From NCBI GenBank assembly GCA_963573385.1, contig CAUYLG010022157.1:248001-312000 (forward strand): DNA of 64,000 nucleotides. Direction: 5' to 3'. A model generated the notes under the pieces. It did no database searches, was not told where the DNA came from, and saw nothing but the letters and a program-made list of their open reading frames with translations. The DNA comes from Cacajao melanocephalus (Eukaryota > Chordata > Mammalia > Primates > Pitheciidae). Numbering within the stretch: the first letter of the stretch is position 1; the number at the start of each line of letters is the position of its first letter. The position numbers and the translations under genes are program-made. Positions 14,047-26,942 of the stretch are shown here, one piece after another.

Positions 14047-14060
14047 CCACCAGAGGGCGC
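14047..14060 (+). promoter_or_regulatory. CTCF-type core motif
   Basis: CCACCAGAGGGCGC fits every position of the CTCF core consensus CCASYAGRKGGCRS. It lies in single-copy DNA 1.55 kb upstream of CD247 exon 2. Motif match only; occupancy is not shown. Confidence 0.6.
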
Positions 14061-14249
14061 CCTGGTCTCGGGAGACAGACTGGAGGGGCTGGCCTGGGAC
14101 CTCTGCTCTAGTTACCGGGCAGGGGTGGAGTGAGATGGAGGCCACGCCCTGTTTTACAAGTTGAGTAGCTGCACGTTTACCTAGTAGGACGTATGGTCTA
14201 GACTAAAATCCGAGTCTCCTCATTCATAGTGCAGAGATGTTTCAAATAA

Positions 14250-14729
<480 letters not shown>

Positions 14730-15591
14730 TAACAGAAGGGACCTTTGAGCTGCAGCTTGTAGGATGCATCAAATGTCACTGAATAATAGGGCTTCAGGGA
14801 GAGAAACAGAGGGAATATGAAGAGGGAACAGTGTGTGCAAGGCAGATAGTCCTGAAGAGCAAGGCATGTCCCAGGAATGGGGCGTGTGTAGTGGGAGGAG
14901 GGGAGACAAGAGAAGGCAGAGACTATGGAGCTGGGACTGGGGGGCAGGGAGATGCTTGGCTAGGTGGGGAGGGTCACCAAAGGTACCTCTGTCTGTTGCC
15001 CATGAGACCCTTCAGGGCGCAGGGAAGAGAAGCTGAGCACCAGACCCCACTGTCCTGGTTGGGAGAGTGCCTGGCACTGAGGAAGCAGGGAGTGGGGGAG
15101 ACTTAATCCAGATTCTCCCTGTCCTAGTTACTGTTAGATATTGAAATGGTCTCATTTGACCATCATTTGACCTATTGTCTCCCTGTGAGTAGGCCTCGGA
15201 GCCACACACCTCAGGCCAGGAGTTCCATTCATCCAGATGCGAACATCTTCCCGAGGCTTCCAGAGTTCTTGGTTCATACAAGGGCTAACATGGCTGGGCT
15301 TCCATGTCCCGGAGGCAGGAGCTCTGTGCACAGAGGACAGCCTCACCTTCCCACCTTGCTCCACCCCTCCCATTGCCCCAGGTTCTTTGGCCCTACAGTG
15401 GTCACATCTGCCATTAGTGCCAATGGCTTTTCCAGGACCTGGTTGAGGTGGGAGGGAGAGAGGGGGTGGTGATCAGGCTGAGGCATGGGGATTGGATCTG
15501 GTCTCTGTGTCATAATTTATTTGGCCACAGTCAGTCCTAGTGCCACCCTGGGGTGATGGGGTTGTGTTCTGGTCACCCTGGGCCTTGCTGA

Positions 15592-15762
<171 letters not shown>

Positions 15763-16439
15763 TGACAGATATTCAGAGGGTCCTTGGTCTTGGAGAGTTT
15801 CAAGCTTGGGTGGTGCCTGGAGCTTGGTATCCAGGAGCAAAGCAGGGACCAGCCAAGTGTGTGGGCTGAGGAGGAGGTGGGGGTGTCTGGCTGAGATGAA
15901 CAGGGTGGGAGGGAGATCCTGGTGCTAGGTGTCTCCATGATGAGCCGTACACATGTGTGCATGTCAGAGTGTCTCAGAGAAGGCGATACTGCTGGAGACA
16001 AAGGGGCTTACACTCAGGCAGAGATCCTGCTGTCCAAGTATGAATGAAGGCCATGTTAGCCTTTCTCTTGAAAAGGCTCTTTCCTCATCTGTACTTGGGA
16101 GAGTGGGCCAGAGCATGGGTTTTCACTTGGTGCCTTGCAGACCCTGGATTTCTTGGTGGAGCTGGTCATGGTGTGGGCAGAGGGTGGAAGAATTCAGGAG
16201 TAAAGGGGAGGATCCAGTCCCAGTCATCACTTAGGTGCTCCCCAACCCATTTCTTGCTTATGTTTTGTCATAAGATTTTATTTGAAACCAAATCTTACTT
16301 TCTTAAGTTTGAAAACGCTGACCTAGGCGATCTCTAAGGTTGTTTCCAATGCTCTGGATCTGTAAGACCTTGCAGTTTCTCCTGACTGAAGCGGCATGAA
16401 CTGAAGCAAGAGTGAGGCTGTGTCGGCTTCCAGCAGATG

Positions 16440-16900
16440 CTCAGGACACTAAGCGAGCCCGAGGTTTCCTGGGCACCGGCGCAGCCGGGCGATGGCAGAG
16501 GGCTGGGCGAGTGATGCACGTACAGCATCCTGCCCCAGGGGTCAAGATAGGAGGCCGGACCTTGAGCAGCCGCCATCCACCCTGATTGTCCTCAGAGTTC
16601 CCGGACCCTAGAGAATACTCCATGTCCACAGGGGGCGCAGACCAAAAACCTTACACCTCCGCGCACGCGCGAGGGCGCTAGCCCGGGAAGAATAAACTCC
16701 AGCAGGTCCTGGGCCAGTGTGATGGATGCACATGTCACAGGCGGGAGGAAAAAGGACAGTTGAGCTCAGAAAAAGGGGCTGCCACGCCCCGGCCCCTGCA
16801 AAGGCTCAGCCTCAGGAGGCAGGGCACGCATTATTAGTTGCCAAGGAGCGGAGTAGGGCTGTCCCTCCGGTTGCCGCGCGCCCTCGCGGAGCAGTAACGT
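16440..16900. promoter_or_regulatory. CpG cluster immediately upstream of CD247 exon 3
   Basis: Many CpG dinucleotides in a short stretch (cgcgcacgcgcgagggcgct, gttgccgcgcgccctcgcgg). It includes a perfect NRF1-type palindrome at 16660-16671 and a CTCF-like near-match at 16625-16638 (tccacagggggcgc). A candidate intragenic promoter or enhancer; no transcript start can be deduced from sequence alone. Confidence 0.45.
16660..16671. promoter_or_regulatory. NRF1-type palindrome
   Basis: CGCGCACGCGCG matches the NRF1 consensus YGCGCAYGCGCR at every position. Such sites typically lie in CpG-island promoters. Confidence 0.5.
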
Positions 16901-16921
16901 GCTTTGGTCTCTGTGTCACAG

Positions 16922-16978
16922 TTCAGCAGGAGCGCAGACGCCCCAGTGTACCAGCAGGGCCAGAACCAGCTCTATAAC
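16922..16978 (+). CDS. CD247: CD247 exon 3: juxtamembrane tail and first tyrosine of ITAM1
   Basis: 57 bases, 19 codons (residues 55-73), FSRSADAPVYQQGQNQLYN. It encodes the basic juxtamembrane stretch and Tyr64, and ends two residues into ITAM1 (Tyr72-Asn73). The acceptor is tcacag and the donor is gtaagt. Phase 0 on both sides, so skipping it would keep frame. Val63 differs from the Ala I recall in human. It sits directly downstream of a CpG-rich cluster (16440-16900). Confidence 0.97.
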
Positions 16979-17660
16979 GTAAGTCAGCCTCACCGCAGAC
17001 CCTCCCAGAAAGGAAGGGCAGTCCCCTTTTCGGACCTAGGGAACACGCCCGCCAGAGTCCCGGGTTTAGGTCTGGTCCCCAGCTATCGCCTCTGACCTGA
17101 CTGCAACTTGTTTAACCTCAGTTTTCTAACCCGTAAAACAGGGGTAGTAATTGTACCTGTCTCAAAGGGCGCCAAAAGGATAACATGCTTTAGTAGCTTG
17201 ATGCATGGAACGAGCTTAGTATAGTGCCTGCCACTAGTGAGCCCCCAAGCCATTAGCAATTTGCAAAAGCTAGAGGGGCTGGAGAAGGAATGTGTTAGAA
17301 TCTTCCCAGCGGTGGGAAAGCGATGTTACACTCCCTGTGCAATGGGACTGTGGTGGAATTCACCACTACCTCTGAGCCCCAGCTTCTCTACTTGCTCACG
17401 GGAATGTTGTTCCTTATCCTGTTGGACTGACCAGCATATAGACTTGGTGACCTTTGGGGATCCTACCCACTGTCATGGTAGTGCGTGTTCTCTGAGATGT
17501 GATAATGGTCTCCAGACGGACCTGTTACCACCCCCTCCCTAGCCCAGGCCCCTCCTTTTGTGAGCCACCCCAGATAGGGAAGTGACACTCCCCAGTCCAT
17601 CTGGCCCCATCCTTCTGAGGTTCCTCTGTCCTGTGTCTGACACTTCCTTGTCTGTTTTAG
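16979..17660 (+). other. CD247 intron 3
   Basis: About 680 bases. A MIR remnant (+) at about 17075-17230 reads cctctgacctgac, aacctcagttttctaaccc and aaaggataacatgc. Nothing else is recognised. Confidence 0.7.
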
Positions 17661-17783
<123 letters not shown>

Positions 17784-18246
17784 TAGGGGCTCAGTCTAGG
17801 CTGCAGGAGAGGACTTCTCAGCCCCAGCTCACTCTGCAACCAGACTTGACCCTCAAAGTGTGGGCCCGGGACAAGAGAAGAGATGGAGACCCACTTGCTG
17901 CCACATCCTCTTTCTTCCTCCTTGGCTCCATTCTGCATCTCAAGGGGCCTCACCCCTGGATGTGGCACCCCCCTCTCATGTCTAAGCTCCACCCACTCCT
18001 TGGCCATTCTGAGATGCACACTTGGTGGCACCATCTGCCCCAGGAGGACAGACCTGGTGAAGAGGTCCACACAGGAAGGGCTCAAGACTGCTGGACGAGT
18101 CCTGGGTACCCCTCTGGAGTATGGTTGGAATATGGTCCCTGGGGGCTCTGACCTCTTGGCTTTGTAGACTCTTACACCCTGTGGGTAGGGGAGCAGCTGG
18201 ATGAAAACACAGTAGGGTCCTCTTCGATTTTCCACTTCATTCTGAT

Positions 18247-18299
18247 TTCCTTGCCTTCCTGCCTTCCTGCCTTCATCCCTCCCTCCCTCCCTTCCTTCA
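18247..18299. repeat. CCTT/CCCT simple repeat
   Basis: Runs of cttcctgc and ctccctcc units, directly ahead of the L1 3' end. Confidence 0.75.
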
Positions 18300-20106
<1,807 letters not shown>

Positions 20107-20770
20107 AGGGTCCTCTTAAGAGCAGGGCTCAGGACAAAGGCCAGGGCTGTCCTGGTGTAAGGGCAGTGCTGCCTGATGCTGCCAGTGGTCACGCATGTCC
20201 ATCCGGCCCCTGTCCAGGCTGAGCCCTTGCTGGTTGTGCTGTTGCTAGAGTGAATGGGCAGTAGAGAGGCTGTTGATTTCTTTGACCGCTTCTCACCCCC
20301 ACCGTCCAAGTTTATCTTGCCTCCTTTCCTCTTGTCTGGACTAGGAGGGTGTGGGGAGGACCTCACTAGCAGTGGCTGGCCCTGCTCCAAATGATGGTAT
20401 GCGGCACCTTTTGTCTTCAGCCAAAAGTTCCACTTGCCAGCTTGTGATGTATATGGGGGTCTGTCTGCAAGGGATGGATAATCTACAGGCATCCCCATGG
20501 CCTGCTCTGGGCAACGCTGGGGTTGAGTGTGCCCCTCTGGGAGAGGGAAGTGTGTATCCAATTGCGGGTAACCATGTATGAGCCATGTAGTGCCATTGGG
20601 GCCCCAACAGTGGCCTAGGCAAGGCTAGGGTAGCACAAGGAGGAGGAAGAAAGACAGCAGAGCCCCAGGGGGTTGTGGTCGGTGAGGGAGGGCAGGATGG
20701 GGCTTGCTGTACTTTCATGGCTTGGGTTTGTGTTTCTCTCCCTCTAACGTCTTCCCTTTGTCTTTTCTAG

Positions 20771-20806
20771 CAGAGAAGGAAGAACCCTCAGGAAGGCCTG
20801 TACAAT
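20771..20806 (+). CDS. CD247: CD247 exon 5: linker and first tyrosine of ITAM2, NAGNAG acceptor
   Basis: 36 bases, QRRKNPQEGLYN (residues 101-112, Tyr111), donor gtaagt. The acceptor reads ttttctagcag, a NAGNAG tandem site. Use of the first AG (ending 20770) gives 12 codons with the leading Gln. Use of the second (ending 20773) gives 33 bases without it. This matches the known human isoforms of 164 and 163 residues. Phase 0/0. A G-rich minisatellite begins about 36 bases after the donor. Confidence 0.95.
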
Positions 20807-21866
20807 GTAAGTAGAGGAGATGTCACATTTGACCTTGGAAAGTTGGAGGAAGGGGCTGGAGGAGGGCGCTGGAGGAGGGATCTGGAGGAGGGTCTGGAGG
20901 GGGGTCTGGAGGAGGGCGCTGGGGGGTCTGGAGGAAGGGCTGGAGGAGGGATCTGGAGGAAGGGCTGGAGGTGGGCTCTGGAGGAAGGGCTGGAGGAGGG
21001 GTCTGGAGGAGGGTCTGGAGGAGGTTGCTGGGGGGTCTGGAGGAAGGGCTGCCGGAGGAAGGGCTGGAGGAGGACTCCAGAGGAAGGCGTTGCTCCACAC
21101 TCCGTGGTCTTTGTCCAGACCGTCCCTTCCTGGGGGGAGTAATGTCTCACTTTCTTGCGGCCTGCAGCAGCACCTGCTTCTAGAAAGGCTCCTTAGCTAA
21201 AAAGTGCCCAGTGATCTCCCTCCCAACACCTGCTGCTGGAGTTCCCAGGTCAATCAGCCTGGAGTGTAGGGGGATGTGGCAAGGTCAAGCTGGGCAAGGA
21301 CAAGGGGTTGGTCCCTTGGAGGGTCTCCTCTCCTGGTTGCTGAAGTCTTCTGAGTGTCCCCCCTTATTGGAAGGTCAGCCTCACCCTCCTGGGTGCGACC
21401 CTGATCGTTGACCTGGGTTGGCTTACTGGGGACCCTTGCAGCCTCCCGTGAGGAGGGAGAGTTGATCCACAGCCGGTGGGTTTGGCTGTGTAAAGAGACA
21501 ACTTGCTCAGATAAATGATGCTGGGGCTCCAGGTGAGCCCTTGTTTTGTCCAGTCTCCGTATCTTTGTCTAGAACTCCACATCCTATCTTTCTGAGCCTA
21601 ACCCGAGCTCGTCAGCTCAGTGCAGAGGGCTGGCAGCTCAGAGACTCCAAAGGGCTGAGGATGAGGTGGGTGGGCTGGAGCTGGTTGTGGGCAGAGAAGT
21701 TTGTGTGCATAAGGTTTGGAGCCTTGATTGTGGGAGCCCTCCCTCCTACCCCCCTCCCCGCCACTGCTGCCAACTTGGGGATCAAGAAGCTTCCTCTTGT
21801 AGGGAAGCCTGCTGCTTTCTGCATTAGTTGGTGAAAATCGGTGTCCCATGCCCTCTTCTTCCTCAG
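20807..21866 (+). other. CD247 intron 5
   Basis: Starts with the minisatellite at about 20843-21088. The remaining 780 bases are single copy, moderately GC-rich, with no feature that I recognise. Confidence 0.75.
20843..21088. repeat. G-rich minisatellite (CTGGAGGAAGGG-type units)
   Basis: About 20 tandem degenerate units of 12-15 bases built on ctggaggaaggg, ctggaggagggcg and ctggagggg. The G-rich strand is the CD247 sense strand. It is open in several frames on both strands because the unit lacks stop triplets, which explains overlapping open frames of about 70-125 codons. Length polymorphism is likely. Confidence 0.9.
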
Positions 21867-21923
21867 GCACTGCAGAAAGATAAGATGGCAGAGGCCTACA
21901 GTGAGATCGGGATGAAAGGCGAG
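21867..21923 (+). CDS. CD247: CD247 exon 6: rest of ITAM2
   Basis: 57 bases, 19 codons (residues 113-131), ALQKDKMAEAYSEIGMKGE. Joined to exon 5 it gives ITAM2 as YNAL-x8-YSEI with Tyr111 and Tyr123. The acceptor is cttcctcag and the donor is gtgagt. The first codon is GCA (Ala), where human has Glu as I recall. This is the +2 position after the first ITAM tyrosine. The YxxL/I spacing is unaffected. Confidence 0.96.
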
Positions 21924-22851
21924 GTGAGTGCCGCTGTTTCTTCATTCCAAGGGAGTTCCTCATGGTCCTCCAGACACTCCTGCGGCAGGCCTACTTTCCC
22001 ACCCACTTCTCATCCCAGCTGCAAACGCCCAAGTGGTGGCCATCAGAGGTGAAGGCGAACCTGGCTGTCACCCAGTCAGAACGTAAGAAACCAAGGAAGG
22101 GCTGATGCTCTTTGAGGACTGAAAACCAAATCGAGATTCTGTGACAGCCTAAGCTTTGCAAAAGCAGGTCTGTTTTAATAACGGGAAGCGCCAAGTGCTC
22201 ACTGTGTGCTGCCGGGTTCAGTGCTCAGGACCACGGGTCCCAGGGCAATGTGAAAACGTGGGACCCCTTCTTCCCCAACAATTAAGAATTTCAAAATGGC
22301 GAGAGTGAAGCATTGATCCCTTCCAAGCAGGGATTCTCTGTAGTTGTATTTAATTCCCACAGTAACCCAATGAGAAACATGTGCCCTGCGAGGCACAAGG
22401 AGGTGAAGTGACTTACCCAAGGTCTTACAGCTAGTAAACAGGGGAGCGTGATTGAACTGACTGTGCCAGAGCTCGTAACTGCTCAAAACAGCTGGTTGTC
22501 AATTAGCGGAAGTGACTAGCTAAGAACTGTAAGAGCTGAAGCGAGTCCATTTATCCAAGCAGTGGGCAACACAGGTCCTGCGGGCCCTAGACCTTAGGAA
22601 TCTGCTGGCTATGAGGATCTGAGTGGGGTGGAGCGAACCCGAGCCCCGCCATGGCCAGGCCTCACTTTACGCAGCAGAGATGAGGGTCTGACCAGGGGCC
22701 TGAGGATCCTTCTCTCCCAGGGGCAGGGGTGCTGCTGGGAGACAGTTATCTCTGACTTCCTGGGTACCTTGGGAGGGGCCCTTGAGCAGAAATGCCACTA
22801 CTGACTGCCTGCCTTTCTCATCCTTTTCTCATTTCACTCCCAAAGAACCAG
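21924..22851 (+). other. CD247 intron 6
   Basis: Contains the first copy of the 102-bp duplication (22081-22182) and a MIR remnant (-) at about 22340-22460 (cccacagtaacccaatgag, cttacagctagtaaac). The remainder is single copy. Confidence 0.8.
22081..22182. repeat. 102-bp perfect direct repeat, copy A (intron 6)
   Basis: Starts acgtaagaaaccaagg and ends ctgttttaataac. Base-for-base identical to 23052-23153, offset 971. Flanking bases differ immediately on both sides (a versus c before, g versus a after). It does not look like Alu, L1 or MIR. Confidence 0.95.
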
Positions 22852-22887
22852 CGCCGGAGGGGCAAGGGGCACGATGGCCTTTACCAG
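22852..22887 (+). CDS. CD247: CD247 exon 7: basic linker and first tyrosine of ITAM3
   Basis: 36 bases, 12 codons (residues 132-143), RRRGKGHDGLYQ, with Tyr142. The acceptor is aagaaccag and the donor is gtagga, a weaker donor than those of exons 3-6. Phase 0/0, so loss of the exon would keep frame but destroy ITAM3. It lies between two perfect 102-bp direct repeats (22081-22182 and 23052-23153). Confidence 0.95.
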
Positions 22888-24295
<1,408 letters not shown>

Positions 24296-25345
24296 CAGCC
24301 AGGGGATTTCACCACTGAAAGGCCAGACCTGCAGATACCCAGATTATGAGACACAGGATAAAGCATTTACAACCCGGTTCACTCATCTCAGCCACGAAAG
24401 TATTCCCCTTTATGTACAGGATGCTTTGGTCATATTCAGCTCCAAAACATCACACAGACTGCTGTCCCCGCACTCTGTAAGGGAGTGTGCCCCCCAGGGC
24501 TCACGGCCCTGGCCTTGGGCCCTCTGATTTGCCAGTGGTGCAGGCAGACCTGTCTCCTGGCAGCTCTGCTTTCTCCCTAGGAGGTAGGCACGCTGCCTCT
24601 CACAGCTGAGTTGTTGAGTCTGTTTTGTAAAATCCCCAGAGAAACTGCAGATGCTAGCACTTGCCCTAATGTCTGTATCATTCTATATGCTTGAGTGGCT
24701 TCACCCCTGCTGTAAATTTGGCTTCTGTTATCACCTTCACCTCCTTTCAAGGTAACTGTACTGGGCCGTGTTGTGCCTCCCTCCCTGGTGAGAGGGCCGG
24801 GCAGCGGGGCGGATGGGAAGGGAGCCTAGGTCAGGTGCAGCCAGGGAGCTGCAGGGGCATGGGAAGGTGGGCAGGCAGGGGAGGCTCAGCTAGGGCCTGC
24901 GAGGGCGGCAGGGTTGGGGGTCTCCCTGCCTGGGGCCTCTGTGCCGCACCACTGAACTGCCACGTGCTATGGGGGCTGGAAGATGAACAAGACTGACCTT
25001 GATGAGCTGTGCACAAAGTGGTATAAAGAACAGTGTGGTTCCATGGAGCGAACAAAGTGCCTGGGGGCAAGAGAAGGCCTATGATTCGCCTCACGCTTTC
25101 AGTAAATGACAAAACCATCATCGCGAAGGCCTCGCAGGAAGACCCAGCACCATGGGACCTGTAACTGCCCAGCAGACAGTGGCAGGACAGGAAAAACTCC
25201 AGTCAATGCACTGGGACACTGCTGTGTCATTACAGGGCACAGGCCATGGATGAAAAACTCTCTGCTCTGCCTTTTTTCTACTGTTTTAATTTATACTGGC
25301 ATGCTAAAGCCTTCCTATCTTGCATAATAAATGCTTCAGTGAAAA
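24296..25345 (+). other. CD247: CD247 3' untranslated region
   Basis: About 1.05 kb of single-copy sequence after the stop codon, without Alu insertions. It ends about 14 bases after a canonical AATAAA at 25326-25331. The cleavage position (about 25345) is inferred from the usual 10-30 base spacing. G-rich around 24790-24920, AU-richer towards the end. Confidence 0.85.
25326..25331 (+). terminator. CD247 poly(A) signal AATAAA
   Basis: Canonical hexamer in the + strand context tgcataataaatgc, the last good signal before the convergent neighbour. An opposite-strand AATAAA lies at 25364-25369, so the two signals face each other with 32 bases between them. Confidence 0.85.
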
Positions 25346-25363
25346 TGCAGCTTTACTCTAAGC

Positions 25364-25369
25364 TTTATT
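25364..25369 (-). terminator. Candidate distal minus-strand poly(A) signal facing CD247
   Basis: TTTATT on + is AATAAA on -, in the context agctttatttcagc. If used, transcripts from the POU2F1 side would end at about 25340-25355 and overlap the CD247 3' end. Sequence motif only; use is not shown. Confidence 0.4.
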
Positions 25370-26936
25370 TCAGCAGTCAAGCTTGTAATGGCAATTTAGT
25401 CATCAATCAGCAGGTTGCCCTTGGGGGAGGAGGGGAGCAGAATTGCCGATTCTTGGGAGAACAGCACAGTTCCTGGGAACCAGCACGTGAGCGCGGATGC
25501 ATCCTTGGAGGCAGCGTCGCACAGTGCAGGTGAGCCGGGCGTCCAGGCTGGGTAGCTGCGCCTTAGAGTGGGGCTCGGTGTGATACAATGTGTCAGTACT
25601 GGCCCAGGCTTGTGCCAGAACCGGAGAGGGCTATGGTAAAGGAGCCCTGCAGCACGGCGCCAGCTTGTGGGGTGCAGGAAAACAAGCGGGAGAGGCCAGC
25701 CTGGCACTCGGGCATCGGAATAGGCAGCACCTAAGCAGAGGGTGTCTGGGAGTTATGCACAGCAGCTGACGCCACAGTGCGAAATGTCTCCGTGCACAGG
25801 GCGAGGAATGGATGGAGGACAACAAAGTCAGTTTCCCTCACAAAAGGTGAGTAAAAGGCAGGGTGGAGTGGGGCAGGAACCAAGGTGCTTATGCTGATTC
25901 TGGGGTTCCTGAGAGCACTTGGAAAACAATTTGGGAGCTGAATTATGCGAACAGAGTCTGAGAATGTGTGTGTGAAGCATCCAGAATACCAACACGGCAA
26001 CTTCAAAGAAACTCCAACAATGTCAAAACACTTGGAAAATGGTTTAATGATGTTTTACAACAGAAAGGAACTGTACAGTTACAGTAAGTTTAATATATAT
26101 AAAAAATTACAGCAGACAAATGCATCTACACAAAATCTACCATTTCATTCTGATTCACTGTCACCTACACAATCTCTCCCAAGCCTACAGCCCCTGCAGG
26201 CAGCCCTAGGAGGGGGAATCATCTAAAGGGCACTTTGAGAGAGACAGCACCGCTCATATTCCCCACCACCTCCTCAGGACTCAGGAGGCATCAGCTAATA
26301 ATTCCCCAAAATGTAAAGTTGCCTGTGTTTCAGGTTTTCAAAACCAAGAAAACGTGTGTTTCCCAGGGGCACAGATAACAAGGTCCAGCACACCAAGTTA
26401 TCAGCTGCTTCTTAGAAAATATTCCTATCAGAGGGGAAATATTTGGCTAACAGGAGCGCTCTGGGGCAGTAAGGCTACACAATAGCCACCCAGAGTGCAG
26501 TTACCTAAGAGAAATGTAGACGGACTCCCAACAAACCACCTCAGAATTGTCACTGCCTCATTAAAGCTGCTGGACAATTTCGGAAAGAATCATTTACACC
26601 ACATCTTAGTAAGTTTCCACAACGAAGAACTCAAACTCACATTTTAAAGTACATAAAAAGTTCTCGGAGGCCAAGGGGCCAATTCCCCTTGTGCCCTTCC
26701 CTTGACAACAGTGGACAAACACCCCTGAATTAATAATTAAGACAAGGAAGAAAAGAAAAAGTGAGTTAAGATATTAAAAGACAAAAAGAAAACATCTTTA
26801 GAAAGACACGATCACTGTCTCTTTAAAAGAAAACAAAATCCCAGTTGGGAAGAGTAATGAGGAATATGCAATCTAAATTGACACCTGGTGGGAGATTATT
26901 ATTGAATATTATGTACACTCAACTTTTTCATTTTTT

Positions 26937-26942
26937 TTTATT
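26937..26942 (-). terminator. Candidate distal POU2F1 poly(A) signal
   Basis: Minus-strand AATAAA in an AT-rich stretch 10.5 kb after the POU2F1 stop. One of several possible ends of the long UTR. A GT-containing downstream element is weak. Confidence 0.35.

Noticed and set aside
20744..21200. Several overlapping Pro-rich or Gly/Arg/Glu-rich open frames on both strands
   Set aside because: Products of the stop-free G-rich minisatellite units, not genes.
25346..26040. Small CpG-containing patch near 25480-25560 as a separate promoter
   Set aside because: CpG density is modest and short, with no GC box or initiator context. It is more likely ordinary intergenic or UTR sequence.
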